Assembly (NCBI RefSeq): GCF_036492425.1
Contig: NZ_AP025295.1
Span: 186,001 to 250,000 of the forward strand
Direction of reading: 5' to 3'
Source of the DNA: Persicobacter psychrovividus
GTDB taxonomy: Bacteria; Bacteroidota; Bacteroidia; Cytophagales; Cyclobacteriaceae
Length of the DNA stretch: 64,000 bases
The notes under the pieces were generated by a model. That model saw nothing but the letters and a program-made list of their open reading frames with translations. It was not told where the DNA came from and did no database searches. Positions 17,256 to 26,563 of the stretch are shown one piece after another. A program made the position numbers and the translations under genes. Position 1 is the first letter of the stretch, and every line of letters begins with the position of its first letter.

Positions 17256-18557
17256 ATGACAACAACAGAACATAAAATAGATAACGGGCAAATCATTGAC
17301 CTTATTCAACACGATGTTGAACTGGCCCTTGGCTGTACTGAACCCATTGCGGTGGCTTTGGCAGTGGTAAAAGCCAAAGAAATCTTGGGGCTAACTCCTG
17401 AAAGTGTGCAACTGAAAGTGAGTGGGAACATGTACAAAAATGCCATGAGTGTAGGGATTCCCAATACGAAACACAAGGGAATGCTTATTGCGGCTGCCTT
17501 GGGCGTTTTTTCAGGTAAAAGTAGCTATCTTTTAGAGGTGCTGAAAGACGTGAATCACGAAATTATCGAGGAGGCACAAACTTACGTGGAGCAGGGCAAG
17601 GTCGAGGTAAAAGTGATTGAGAATGTAGACAAGCTTTACGTTGAAGCCGTTGTTTTTGCAGAGGGAGAAACCGCAAACGCAGTCATTGAAACGCGCCACA
17701 CAGAGTTCAGTGCCTATTCAAAAAATGGTGACATCATGTTTGAAAGGCCTGAAGCTAAACATGCGCACATTTTATCGGATGGCAGCGTTGAAGGGCTTTC
17801 AATCGCCAGGATTTACGAATTAGGACAAACGGCCAAGTTTGAAGAAATTAAATTTATCCTTGATACCGTCAAGTACAACAAACGGGTATCTGAAGAAGGA
17901 CTGAAAAATAATTATGGCCTTCAGGTAGGCAAAAGATTGCTGTCCACTTTTGACAAGGAAGGACTCACCGCCGATTTAGCAACCAGAGCCGCCGCACGTG
18001 CTGCAGCAGGTTCCGATGCGCGCATGGCGGGTTGTGGTCTACCGGTCATGACCAATTCAGGGTCAGGAAATCAGGGCATCACTGTAACACTCCCCGTTCT
18101 TGAAATGGCGGAAACGATAAATGCAACAGAGGAGCAGCTGGCACGGGCATTAATTGTGGCACATGCTATTCCTATTCATATTAAAAAACGCATCGGCCCA
18201 TTATCAGCCCTATGTGGTATTTTACCCGCATCAATTGGCGCAGGAGCAGGCGTTGCTTTCCTGAAAAATGGTGGATTGGAGGCGATCGAAAATGTGGTGA
18301 AATACATGGTGGCCAACTTGTCGGGCATGATTTGCGATGGTGCGAAACCATCATGCGCATTAAAAATAGGCTCCAGTATTCAGGCGGCAATGCAAGCGGT
18401 CAATTTTTCAGTAGACGATCCTATCCAGCCTTTTGCGGACGGCATTGTACATGAAGACGTTGAAATCACGATCAAAAATCTTGCACAGCTTGGTGTCAAA
18501 GGGCTTGAAAAAGTGGATCCTATGATGCTTGAAGTATTGAATGATAAATGTGATTAA
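17256..18557 (+). CDS. cyuA: L-cysteine desulfidase / UPF0597 (serine dehydratase alpha-like) family protein
   Basis: The 433-residue length and sequence match the UPF0597/CyuA family, which splits L-cysteine to sulfide, ammonia and pyruvate using an oxygen-sensitive 4Fe-4S cluster. The family motifs are ELALGCTEPIAVALA near residue 30, MAGCGLPVMTNSGSGNQG, SALCGILPASIGAGAG and MICDGAKPSCALKIG. These contain the conserved cysteines proposed as cluster ligands. It is monocistronic, with a divergent lipoprotein gene upstream. The cystathionine beta-synthase-like gene at 31800 is another sulfur amino-acid gene, but they are not linked in an operon. Confidence 0.9.
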   Translation: MTTTEHKIDNGQIIDLIQHDVELALGCTEPIAVALAVVKAKEILGLTPESVQLKVSGNMYKNAMSVGIPNTKHKGMLIAAALGVFSGKSSYLLEVLKDVNHEIIEEAQTYVEQGKVEVKVIENVDKLYVEAVVFAEGETANAVIETRHTEFSAYSKNGDIMFERPEAKHAHILSDGSVEGLSIARIYELGQTAKFEEIKFILDTVKYNKRVSEEGLKNNYGLQVGKRLLSTFDKEGLTADLATRAAARAAAGSDARMAGCGLPVMTNSGSGNQGITVTLPVLEMAETINATEEQLARALIVAHAIPIHIKKRIGPLSALCGILPASIGAGAGVAFLKNGGLEAIENVVKYMVANLSGMICDGAKPSCALKIGSSIQAAMQAVNFSVDDPIQPFADGIVHEDVEITIKNLAQLGVKGLEKVDPMMLEVLNDKCD

Positions 18558-18711
18558 GATAAAGAATTTTACGGTGTAGGGCTTTTAATTCGGTATAGAA
18601 TTTGAGCCTCACTATAAAATGATTAATTTTGAAACCTGATTAAAATTTAACTTACACAATTTGGCTTTTTAGTTTATTTTATTGTGAAATTTTGAATATA
18701 ATTCATAAGAA

Positions 18712-19485
18712 ATGATTCTTTTTAAATTATTATTTGCCTTGATAGCACCCTATCAAGAAATTGTAGTTGCAGACCAAGGCCCTGTATACACAGAAACCAA
18801 TTTAAGCCATTTTATTGTAGAGCCGCTAAACACGATTACGGCCATCATTTTTATTGGAATTGCGATCTATTGGCTCACCAAAGTGGGTGGTAATTTTAAG
18901 CGATATGCCTTCATGATGGTCATCACGGTATTGCTGTTAATTGGTGGGGTTGGCGGCACGCTATACCATGCCTTCAGATCATCTTGGTATTACATGATGA
19001 TGGATTACCTGCCAATTTTGATCATCGGATTTTTTGGCGCGATGTACCTCATGTACAAGCTATTCCACAGCTGGAAAATCCCTTTACTTATTGGTGTTGG
19101 GGTATCTGTTATTGAGTACTTTGTCAATAACCATATCGCCGATCCGTTATCGACAAACTTATCCTATTTAACAATGGCTATTTTTGTGATCCTGCCGTTA
19201 TTCGCTTTTTTACGAAGAACGCATTTTTATCAGGTGAAAATGGTCTTGTTCGGCTTGGCATCGTTTTGTTGTGCAATTGGAATGCGCTTTTTGGACCCCA
19301 ATCCAGAGCGTTATTTTGAGCCTGTAGGCTTACACTTCTTATGGCACACCTTCGGGGCTTTTGCCTGCTTCTTCCTGTTCCGTTATTTCTATAAAATTAA
19401 TGATGTAGATCTGATTCCAGGAAAAAAATGGGAAAAATGGAAACGCATTTCAGCAAAATATAAAAAACAACAACTTGTAAAGTAA
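18712..19485 (+). CDS. Ceramidase-like CREST-superfamily membrane protein
   Basis: This 257-residue protein has about seven membrane helices and the residue pattern of the CREST superfamily (alkaline ceramidases, PAQR receptors, Per1). VEPLNTITAI precedes the first core helix, GVGGTLYHAFRS holds the conserved histidine, MMMDYLPI holds the aspartate, and GLHFLWHTFGA near the C-terminus gives the H-x-x-W-H pair. Together the three histidines and one aspartate would form the zinc site. The usual serine before the first His is replaced by threonine (G-T-L-Y-H). It probably acts as a membrane amidohydrolase on lipid amides such as sphingolipids. The substrate is inferred only. Confidence 0.72.
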   Translation: MILFKLLFALIAPYQEIVVADQGPVYTETNLSHFIVEPLNTITAIIFIGIAIYWLTKVGGNFKRYAFMMVITVLLLIGGVGGTLYHAFRSSWYYMMMDYLPILIIGFFGAMYLMYKLFHSWKIPLLIGVGVSVIEYFVNNHIADPLSTNLSYLTMAIFVILPLFAFLRRTHFYQVKMVLFGLASFCCAIGMRFLDPNPERYFEPVGLHFLWHTFGAFACFFLFRYFYKINDVDLIPGKKWEKWKRISAKYKKQQLVK

Positions 19486-19495
19486 CAAGTAATGA

Positions 19496-19527
19496 AAGCA
19501 ACCTATTTTTATGGGTTGCTTTTTTTT
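19496..19527 (+). terminator. Rho-independent terminator after the CREST membrane protein gene
   Basis: The 8-bp stem AAGCAACC with GGTTGCTT (19496-19503 and 19514-19521) is followed by a run of eight Ts. It also separates this gene from the convergent TspO gene. Confidence 0.85.
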
Positions 19528-19540
19528 GCCCAATAACCTT

Positions 19541-20014
19541 TTAAGTCTGCTTTTCCATCACCTGCATTAAAGAATAGGCGTTTAGCGAGCAGGCAATTAG
19601 CAACCAAATAAAGTAGGGAAGGATAAGCAAAGCGACCGCCCCCATGGTATTGGCAGCCAGCCATAACATCACCCCAACGGTTACGGAGAGCAGTACAATG
19701 TCGAGTAGAGCAAATCCAAGCCAGTGAAACTCGAAGAACAGTGGGTTCCATGCCACATTCAATATCCATTGAACCGTAAAAAGGATGATAAAGGCCGTTC
19801 GCATTGTTGGATGAGCCATTGCCCGACTCATGAATATCGCTAAAAGGACCATAATTGTTGACCAAGCGACACCAAACATCCAGGAAGGAGGAGTCCAGGG
19901 AGCCTTTGGAAGCCGTGCGTACCAATCAGAGGCCACACCTGCCGCAGTAAACTGACCACCAATGCCCAAGGCCATAAAATTAATGATCAGAAAAAATATT
20001 ATTCGAACCCACAT
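19541..20014 (-). CDS. tspO: TspO/MBR family tryptophan-rich sensory protein
   Basis: The 157-residue protein has five predicted membrane helices and the TspO hallmark WYARLPKAPWTPPSWMFGVAW in its first loop, here at about residues 31-51. Further tryptophans occur in the helices (QWILNVAWNPLFF). Bacterial TspO proteins bind porphyrins and sterol-like ligands and are linked to light, oxygen or stress responses. It is convergent with the CREST membrane gene and lies 28 bases downstream of the esterase-like lipoprotein gene on the same strand, so the two may be co-transcribed. Confidence 0.93.
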   Translation of the reverse strand: MWVRIIFFLIINFMALGIGGQFTAAGVASDWYARLPKAPWTPPSWMFGVAWSTIMVLLAIFMSRAMAHPTMRTAFIILFTVQWILNVAWNPLFFEFHWLGFALLDIVLLSVTVGVMLWLAANTMGAVALLILPYFIWLLIACSLNAYSLMQVMEKQT

Positions 20015-20042
20015 AAGGATTTTATTATTGAGATTTTAACGC

Positions 20043-20942
20043 TTAATTCAGGGTAGTATTCAACCAGTTTGTCAACTGATTTTCCCATTGGAGATTAATA
20101 TTACGATGCCCTAACCCGAAGCCGTGTGCAATAGTTTTATCAATACCATATAATATACACAATTGATTGGAAACATTGTAATCTGATAGTCCCTGCGCAT
20201 ACCTCCTACTGTTCTCTGCCACAACCACAGGATCAGCCGCCGCATGCACTAAAAAAGTCGGTGGGTAATCTGCATGAATACATTTTTCCGCAGAAAAGGC
20301 AGTATCCTCGGATTCCCCCTGCCAGCTTTGTTTACTGCCCTGATGTGCAAGCCCTTCCTCAAAACTAAGCACAGGATAAAATAAAATGTTGAACTGAATC
20401 GGTATTGTTTCTGACCACTGACTATTCAAAACGCTGCAAAGATGCCCGCCTGCGGAGAAGCCACAAGTGCCGATCTGCTGTCGATTGATATGGTATTGCT
20501 CCGCATGCTTGTAAAGATAGGTTACGGCACGTTTACAGGCCGCTATTGTTGATCGTCCATAATCACCATCAGGCAGAGGATAAAGGCAAACAACTGCAAT
20601 AAACCCACGCTGTTGAAACCATAAGGCCGCCTGCCGCCCTTCCTTTTCTACGGCAAGATGCTTGTATCCGCCTCCAGGGAAGATAATAACCGCAGGTTTC
20701 AGCCGTTCAGAATCCCGACTTGGGGCGCCATAGATCAGCAGTTTTAGTTTAGGGTTGACCTTCAATACATTTGGCTTGAGGAACCTTTCACGCCAGTCGA
20801 ATACAGTTTCATAACCCTCCGCATTTTCTGCGATTACCGTTGGCCCGCTACAAGCAGAAAAAGTCATCGAGACACTGAAGATGAGCAAAAAAAATCGATC
20901 AGCAGGAGTGAAAAAGTGACGAATAACAGGTTTTAAAGACAT
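20043..20942 (-). CDS. Alpha/beta-hydrolase lipoprotein (esterase/BD-FAE-like)
   Basis: The preferred start at 20942 gives 299 residues beginning MSLKPVIRHFFTPADRFF and a lipoprotein signal with lipobox FSAC; an earlier ATG at 20984 adds 14 residues. The hydrolase fold shows the oxyanion loop FPGGGYKHLA, the nucleophile elbow GFSAGGH and the acid segment HAAADPVV. The catalytic His is in HGFGLGH. This set matches acetyl-xylan or feruloyl esterase-like enzymes (BD-FAE/Aes type), which remove acyl groups from plant or algal polysaccharides. Anchoring in the envelope fits work on sugar oligomers. The substrate is unknown. Confidence 0.82.
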   Translation of the reverse strand: MSLKPVIRHFFTPADRFFLLIFSVSMTFSACSGPTVIAENAEGYETVFDWRERFLKPNVLKVNPKLKLLIYGAPSRDSERLKPAVIIFPGGGYKHLAVEKEGRQAALWFQQRGFIAVVCLYPLPDGDYGRSTIAACKRAVTYLYKHAEQYHINRQQIGTCGFSAGGHLCSVLNSQWSETIPIQFNILFYPVLSFEEGLAHQGSKQSWQGESEDTAFSAEKCIHADYPPTFLVHAAADPVVVAENSRRYAQGLSDYNVSNQLCILYGIDKTIAHGFGLGHRNINLQWENQLTNWLNTTLN

Positions 20943-21072
20943 CTTTAGATAAAAAAAGGAAAAGTCGGTGTGCTTACATGGCATATTTTATTTCCTTAAA
21001 TACCGTATTTTAATCAAGATCTGTTCTATATTTGTCCAAAATTCAACATTTACAACTAAAATTTAATTCCAG

Positions 21073-21255
21073 ATGAAAAGCTATCGTGAAATCATAGTTT
21101 TACTTGTGATCAGCAGCCCCTTGGCGTTCATGTGGACTTACCTCTCTTACGCCCACAAATCACCAATCTCGCAAGTCATGATTTTTATTGGACTCACCAT
21201 TTTAATAATGGCCGTCTTTAGTCCTTTCAAATCTTTGATTGACCTGCTGAAATAA
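21073..21255 (+). CDS. Small membrane protein, 60 residues
   Basis: It has two hydrophobic helices (IIVLLVISSPLAFMWTYL and VMIFIGLTILIMAVF) separated by a short polar loop (SYAHKSPISQ) and charged ends. No family is recognised. The gene starts with ATG about 130 bases downstream of the divergent esterase gene and ends 128 bases before the CAT-like gene on the same strand. Its size and composition fit a genuine small inner-membrane protein, but conservation has not been tested. Confidence 0.5.
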   Translation: MKSYREIIVLLVISSPLAFMWTYLSYAHKSPISQVMIFIGLTILIMAVFSPFKSLIDLLK

Positions 21256-21383
21256 CCCAGAAACAACTTAACCTACACTCAACTCTTATCGCCACTTTCT
21301 ATCAATTTAATTATTGTTCAGAAGTGGCAAATGCCTTCAATTTTCGACAACTTTGCGCTTAGTATTTAACACGATCTTCTCTC

Positions 21384-22112
21384 ATGTCGCAAACTTTACA
21401 AGAAATTTCCCTATCGGAGGTCATTGAGTTATTCGATGGCAAAAAAATTAATCCTGACGAACTGAGTTCCTACGAAAATTGGGCGATGGATTTTTTCCAT
21501 AAAGAGGAAAACGTTCGAGAGCCATATCTTCAAATGACGCTGCAACTCGATATTTCTGCGGCATATGATGTTTACCAAAGATTATACAAACAGCTTCCTG
21601 ATGCCACCTTTACGGCTTATCTGATGTGGAATTTAAGTCAGACCTGCAATAATCACCCAGCGTTTTTATACCGAAAAATAGGTAATGATTGGTACCAATT
21701 TAAGAAGCTACCCATTTTTTGCCCCATTGCCGTAGGAGGAAATGCTCGTTTTACAGAAATATTATTGGAAAACAGTCAGGAGCAATCGTTGGCGGCATTT
21801 TTTGTCCATTATAAACAATCCTTGCAGGCTGTCGCTGACCGTAAACAGTTTATCCCCATAGCGCCATTGGTTTGGTCTGTTGCACTGTTTATCGGCAACT
21901 TACCCAACCTTCAATTTACTGGTTTTACCTTGCACACCCCAACCAAAAAATCTGGTCGCCCCTATTTTTATTTTGGTAAGAGATATGAATCAGAAGGAAA
22001 AAAATGGATACCAATGCTCCTTACCTTCGATCATTCCAATCTCGACCCTTTCGTGATTTCTCCATTTATAGCCGAATTCGAGGCGCGTATAGCGAGTGAT
22101 CAATATTTATAA
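21384..22112 (+). CDS. Chloramphenicol acetyltransferase-fold protein
   Basis: The 242-residue protein follows the CAT fold from end to end: FHKEENVREPYLQMTLQLDI near the start, FTAYLMWNLSQTCNNHPAF in the position of the CAT trimer-interface segment, LPNLQFTGFTLHTP, and the C-terminal catalytic segment LTFDHSNLDPFVISPFIAEF. In true CAT that segment is H-H-A-x-x-D-G-x-H. Here the catalytic His and the Asp are kept but the following glycine is proline, so it is a diverged member and may acylate another small molecule. No resistance role should be assumed from this. It stands alone with convergent DUF2254 downstream. Confidence 0.72.
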   Translation: MSQTLQEISLSEVIELFDGKKINPDELSSYENWAMDFFHKEENVREPYLQMTLQLDISAAYDVYQRLYKQLPDATFTAYLMWNLSQTCNNHPAFLYRKIGNDWYQFKKLPIFCPIAVGGNARFTEILLENSQEQSLAAFFVHYKQSLQAVADRKQFIPIAPLVWSVALFIGNLPNLQFTGFTLHTPTKKSGRPYFYFGKRYESEGKKWIPMLLTFDHSNLDPFVISPFIAEFEARIASDQYL

Positions 22113-22150
22113 TCGATCCATAGACGGTACTAAGCCACAAAATAGCCCAG

Positions 22151-23494
22151 TCAGGAAAAATGATGATGACCTTTCACCTGTTGATAATGGGCTATTCTTT
22201 TCCTGAAATCCTCCAAATCTTTCTGCTCTACAAGAGAACGCTCCCCAGCACTTTGAATCACCCCGAGGTATTCATCCACGGCCTGTGCCTGTTCTTTTTC
22301 AATGACCATTTCCCGCAAACCTGTCAGGCGCTCCGCCATTCTGATCAGAATCGCTGGATTGCCCTCCGCACATTCACGAATAATATCAAAAGCTGCATGC
22401 AAAATAGCGTCGAAACGATGCGCCTTGGCCAAGACTCTCGGCTCCTGATTACAGTCAAGCATATAGGGGGCATCAAAAGGCAACTGTGCTAAATTTCTCA
22501 GATGAGCCGTCAGGTAATCAATACAGGAAATGGCAGTGAACGGGTCATTAATCCCCGGGGACAAAGCCCTGGCGGCAATTTCTACCAGCTGATGAATGGC
22601 ATATTCAGGATCCTGGGTGTTGGTTCGCTCCTCGCCATATACCATCGCCTTATCAAAAACGGCCAATTTGCCCGTATCGACAGGCGCAATAAGTTGCAGT
22701 TCCGCTATTGTCGTACCCTCAATAATAAAATCGCCACCCTTATAATGCAGCCTGATCATGCCATCGAGTTGTTGCACCGAATTGCAAAGGTGGTCATAAT
22801 CTACTGCCTGCAAATAACCACTCTGCCGTGCAGTAATATGAATTGAAGTATGATATTTTTGCGCACAGGCTTTTTGAAATTTCGCATGCTCATCCTTTCG
22901 CCATAAGGAATTCCCATCTTTAGGAAACATCAGCTGAATATTTCTACTCAAATTCAGGTAAATATCTGCCACCACACGATCTGCGCGAATGCTCTCAGCG
23001 ATATGATGAATGAAGATCACCAATAGAATAATATTTCCGAAGGCCAGAAAAACAGCGAACAGAACAGAGAAATTTGGAACGAACGTAAAAGGATCTTTAG
23101 CCCGAACAGTCCGAAGAATAATCAGGCAATATAAATAAGTGGAAATGTAAGTTCCCAAAACCACCTGATTGAGCCGATCGTGCATAAAATTCCGCAATAA
23201 TCGCGAACCAAACTGACTCGATGCCAAAGTAAGGGCCACCAGCGTAATCGAGAAAACAGTTCCTGCAAGCCCAATCATGGCGCTGGAAACAATGCTCAGG
23301 ACCGTTCTGGAGGCATCTGCATTACCACTGAAAAAATACTCGAAAGGGCCTGTTGGCTGAATTTCCACAGCATAGTCGATCAAAAGCAACAGACAGGCAA
23401 AACCGATTCCTATAATAATAATGATGATAGGAACAAGCCAAAAACTTCCCTGCATCAGGCCCCAAATATATTTCAACTTTGCTTTTAAAAACAT
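22151..23494 (-). CDS. DUF2254 membrane protein
   Basis: This 447-residue protein matches DUF2254 (COG4325). There are four membrane helices in the first 180 residues, with the signature SSAMIGLAGTVFSITLVALTLASSQFG and LRNFMHDRLNQ. A soluble C-terminal half carries HQLVEIAARALSPGINDPFTAI, the most conserved stretch of the family. The function is unknown; family members are predicted to be membrane sensors or channels. It is monocistronic, convergent with the CAT-like gene, and divergent from the second beta-helix gene at 23661. Confidence 0.88.
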   Translation of the reverse strand: MFLKAKLKYIWGLMQGSFWLVPIIIIIIGIGFACLLLLIDYAVEIQPTGPFEYFFSGNADASRTVLSIVSSAMIGLAGTVFSITLVALTLASSQFGSRLLRNFMHDRLNQVVLGTYISTYLYCLIILRTVRAKDPFTFVPNFSVLFAVFLAFGNIILLVIFIHHIAESIRADRVVADIYLNLSRNIQLMFPKDGNSLWRKDEHAKFQKACAQKYHTSIHITARQSGYLQAVDYDHLCNSVQQLDGMIRLHYKGGDFIIEGTTIAELQLIAPVDTGKLAVFDKAMVYGEERTNTQDPEYAIHQLVEIAARALSPGINDPFTAISCIDYLTAHLRNLAQLPFDAPYMLDCNQEPRVLAKAHRFDAILHAAFDIIRECAEGNPAILIRMAERLTGLREMVIEKEQAQAVDEYLGVIQSAGERSLVEQKDLEDFRKRIAHYQQVKGHHHFS

Positions 23495-23660
23495 CTCTCC
23501 CGCATCTCCTATTGGTTGAATTCAATAACCAAACCCGCTACCGATGGTTCAGTTGCTCAAAAAAATTAACCGAAAATCAGTCTTTAAGGCCCATTAAAAT
23601 GAACCGCAAACTAAATGCCCCTTCTTTGGTTCTATCACTGAATCAATCATTCCGAACGAC

Positions 23661-25205
23661 ATGAAGCAACGCTATTCTGGACTATGCATTTTTTTGCTTA
23701 GCTTTTTTTATATCGCTTATTCACCTCAGGCATTTTCGCAAGGTAAAGTAGTGGTTGCCGCACAAAATGCTTCCCCGCAGGAAAAGAAGAGTGCGCAATT
23801 TATTTGCGATGGCAATAATGACCAGGAGGAAATTATGCAAGCCATGAAATCTGGGAAGGTCGTGGAACTTTCTTCGGGGGATTTTTACTGCCTCGAAACG
23901 ATTATTGGCCAGAATAATATCCTGCAAGGAAAAGGCAAGCAGAAGACAAAAATTCATTTTACCAATGTAGAGCAAGGGGTTGTATTGGGTGGCAAACGAA
24001 GCTTGATGAGCCTTGGAAAAATCAAATTATCCAAAGGAGGAAAAACGATCAATTCTTCAAAAAATTTAGCCCAATGGATCAACCCGGGAGATCGTGTATT
24101 AATTACCTCAAGTGATGATTACAATGGCCTTCGCAGCTATTATAAAAAAGGAGAGAGTGTTATCATTTCATCTGTCAGTGGAAACAGCTGTACAATTAAA
24201 GGAGGTCTAAAAGATGACTATAATAAGAAAGTCTCTTTAACTTATTATGAACTGGCTGATCATGTGGGCATCCAAAACCTTTCCGTAGAAATGAAAAATG
24301 GATCGGTCTGTCTATATATAAAAAATGCAACCAATGCTTTTTACAAAAATGTCGCATTAAAGGATGTTACAGAAAAAGCAAAACAAGGATTTCGCATCTC
24401 TCATGTATATGGCTTTACGTATGAGAATTTAGAGGCAGAAGGCATTTTACAGGGACATGAAAAGAAACTCCCACATGGCTATGGTTTTTACATCTCTGGC
24501 GCTGAAAATGGGGAGATTAGCAACTGCCACGGAAAAAACAACAAACATTCTTTTGAAATTTCAGGCTATGGCGCCAGTCCCGTTACGCGCAATATTATTG
24601 TTAAAAATTGTAGCTCGACCAATGACTGGAAAGCGGGATTTAGTACCCACGGTGCTGCCTCTGGTATTCAGTGGCTGAACTGTACCGTAAAAAACGGTAA
24701 CGGCGGTTTTTTACTTCGGAGCGACCATAATCAAATTATCAATCCCGTCATCGATCTACGTCCAGATGCTTTCAATGCTGCCTTTTTCTTTGGTGAATAT
24801 ACACAACAAGGAGGCGTTTGGGATAAATTCGACGGCATTGGTGGTAACAATCTCCAAATAAAAAATGCGCAGGTCAATTGTAACAATAGTCCGACTCCCT
24901 ATTTTACTTTCAGAGACCCTATCAGGCATTTTCACCTCGAGGGAGGAGAGTTTAAAGGATCACCGGTATCGATTCTCACCACTGAGGGGAACATTTGCCA
25001 CGATTTTCTAATCAAAAACGTCACATTTCACGCCAATAGGATGCGTACTTTATTCAATATTTATCCGGGAGACGGAGATGATGTTGTTCAGTTAACTTTT
25101 GAAAATGTAACCATTTGCGGGGCGGGAAAAGATATTCAATTGGTGAACACAGAAAATGATATTGAGCTCGATGTAAAGAACATCAACATGGACTGTAAAC
25201 AATAA
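23661..25205 (+). CDS. Secreted right-handed parallel beta-helix protein (paralogue of the gene at 12035)
   Basis: A 514-residue protein with signal peptide CIFLLSFFYIAYSPQAFSQG, then the CDG-x2-DQ-E-I module (FICDGNNDQEEIMQAM), a glycine-rich N-cap and repeated beta-helix coils. It shares long blocks with the protein at 12035, for example NDWKAGFSTHGAASGI, FRISHVYGF and GEYTQQGG.WDK(Y/F)DGIGG. Identity looks well above half by eye, so the pair is a fairly recent duplication. The two genes are on opposite strands about 10 kb apart. A carbohydrate-directed or adhesive role outside the cell is likely; catalytic residues are not assigned. Confidence 0.8.
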   Translation: MKQRYSGLCIFLLSFFYIAYSPQAFSQGKVVVAAQNASPQEKKSAQFICDGNNDQEEIMQAMKSGKVVELSSGDFYCLETIIGQNNILQGKGKQKTKIHFTNVEQGVVLGGKRSLMSLGKIKLSKGGKTINSSKNLAQWINPGDRVLITSSDDYNGLRSYYKKGESVIISSVSGNSCTIKGGLKDDYNKKVSLTYYELADHVGIQNLSVEMKNGSVCLYIKNATNAFYKNVALKDVTEKAKQGFRISHVYGFTYENLEAEGILQGHEKKLPHGYGFYISGAENGEISNCHGKNNKHSFEISGYGASPVTRNIIVKNCSSTNDWKAGFSTHGAASGIQWLNCTVKNGNGGFLLRSDHNQIINPVIDLRPDAFNAAFFFGEYTQQGGVWDKFDGIGGNNLQIKNAQVNCNNSPTPYFTFRDPIRHFHLEGGEFKGSPVSILTTEGNICHDFLIKNVTFHANRMRTLFNIYPGDGDDVVQLTFENVTICGAGKDIQLVNTENDIELDVKNINMDCKQ

Positions 25206-25270
25206 CTGCCAGCCGATTGATTCATCACCTGAGCGGAATAGTGCCTTGATGTGGGCTGAAAAAAGAACAT

Positions 25271-25302
25271 AAAAAAAGTGCGCCTCCAAGAAGCGCACTT
25301 TC
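25271..25302 (-). terminator. Rho-independent terminator of the ROK kinase gene
   Basis: AAAGTGCGC and GCGCACTTT (25276-25284 and 25294-25302) form a 9-bp stem. On the minus strand it is followed by a T run (plus-strand As 25272-25278). It lies 22 bases past the stop codon at 25324. Confidence 0.82.
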
Positions 25303-25323
25303 ATCAAATCAAGGATTTGAATA

Positions 25324-26289
25324 TTATTTAGAAAGCTCTTTCCATACCAATGAAGACGCTCCCAAAACCGCAGCATCAGCACCAGGAAGTTCTGATGGCT
25401 TAATCGCTACTTTGTTTTTAAAGATCTCCAGCATATTTGCCTCCATGTATTCTTTCGTTGGCTTGATCAACAAGTCTCCTGCATTGGCCAAACCGCCAAA
25501 AAGGATAAACGCCTCAGGGCTTGAGAAAGTCGTGAAATCAGCCAATGCCTTGCCTAATTTTTCCGCAGTAAAACGGAAACACTCATTTGCTAATGCATCA
25601 CCTTCAATGGCATACTTATAGATCAACTTTGAAGTCAATTTTTCAGTGTTTACCACCTCGCGCAAAACTGATGGCTTATTCGACTTCCCTAAAAGTTCAT
25701 AGGCAGTACGCACCAAACCAGTAGCCGAACAATAAGTTTCCAAACAGCCCAAACGACCACAACCACACTCACGGCCACCGTTCTCTACACAAACGTGTCC
25801 AAGCTCTCCAGCAAAACCATCATGTCCGTAAACTAAATCACCGTTGATCACAACGCCTGAACCCAGACCCGTTCCCAAGGTAATCATGATATAGTTTTTC
25901 AATCCTTTGGCACATCCATAAATCGATTCTCCAAGCGCTGCAGCATTCGCATCGTTTGTCAATTTAATTACAGGATAATTGAATCGCTCAGAAAGCAACT
26001 TCGTCAATTCAACAACACCTTTCCATCTCAAATTAGGAGCAAACTCAATTGTTCCATTGTAGTAATTACCATTAGGCGCTCCGAGACCAATCCCCTGAAT
26101 ATCCAATTCAACATCTGTAGAAGCGATAATTCGCTCAATTTCAGCGGCCAAATCATCAATGTACAAGTTGATATCACTATGTCTATCAGTAGGAATATTC
26201 CCGCGTGTTAGCACAGTTCCTACCTCATCAACAATTCCAATAGCGGAGTTCGTTCCCCCAATGTCAATACCGATTGCTACCTTTTTCAT
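25324..26289 (-). CDS. ROK family sugar kinase (glucokinase-like)
   Basis: The 321-residue protein has the ATP-binding GIDIGGTNSAIG at residues 7-18, the sugar-binding region with LTNDANAAALGE, the phosphate-binding LGTGLGSGVV, and the ROK zinc motif CGCGRLGCLE. There is no N-terminal helix-turn-helix, so it is a kinase rather than a repressor. Bacteroidota homologues phosphorylate glucose or related hexoses in the cytoplasm. It stands alone with its own terminator. The other ROK protein in the window (39087) does carry a DNA-binding domain and is a regulator. Confidence 0.9.
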   Translation of the reverse strand: MKKVAIGIDIGGTNSAIGIVDEVGTVLTRGNIPTDRHSDINLYIDDLAAEIERIIASTDVELDIQGIGLGAPNGNYYNGTIEFAPNLRWKGVVELTKLLSERFNYPVIKLTNDANAAALGESIYGCAKGLKNYIMITLGTGLGSGVVINGDLVYGHDGFAGELGHVCVENGGRECGCGRLGCLETYCSATGLVRTAYELLGKSNKPSVLREVVNTEKLTSKLIYKYAIEGDALANECFRFTAEKLGKALADFTTFSSPEAFILFGGLANAGDLLIKPTKEYMEANMLEIFKNKVAIKPSELPGADAAVLGASSLVWKELSK

Positions 26290-26563
26290 ACTTGTATAAA
26301 AAATCGTTTATTTTATGTGTAATAGATCAAATATAAGGCCGAAACCAAATGAAGCTTTGGCAATTTACCTGAATATAATAAGGTGTGAAAATTGGTCATT
26401 TTCCAGCCCATTTACTCAACAAGTACGTCAAATATTTTGATGATTTAAATCATCAAAAATCACGCCAAAACTTCCACATGCAAGTAAGTGATATTCGCAG
26501 AAAAAAACAGCATTTTTTGATAAAAATTAATTTAAAAAGGCCTTTTTGGCTAAATTTTGAAAT

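Noticed and set aside
19509-19925. A 138-codon minus-strand open frame
   Set aside because: It overlaps tspO in another frame; TspO has all family motifs while this frame has none.
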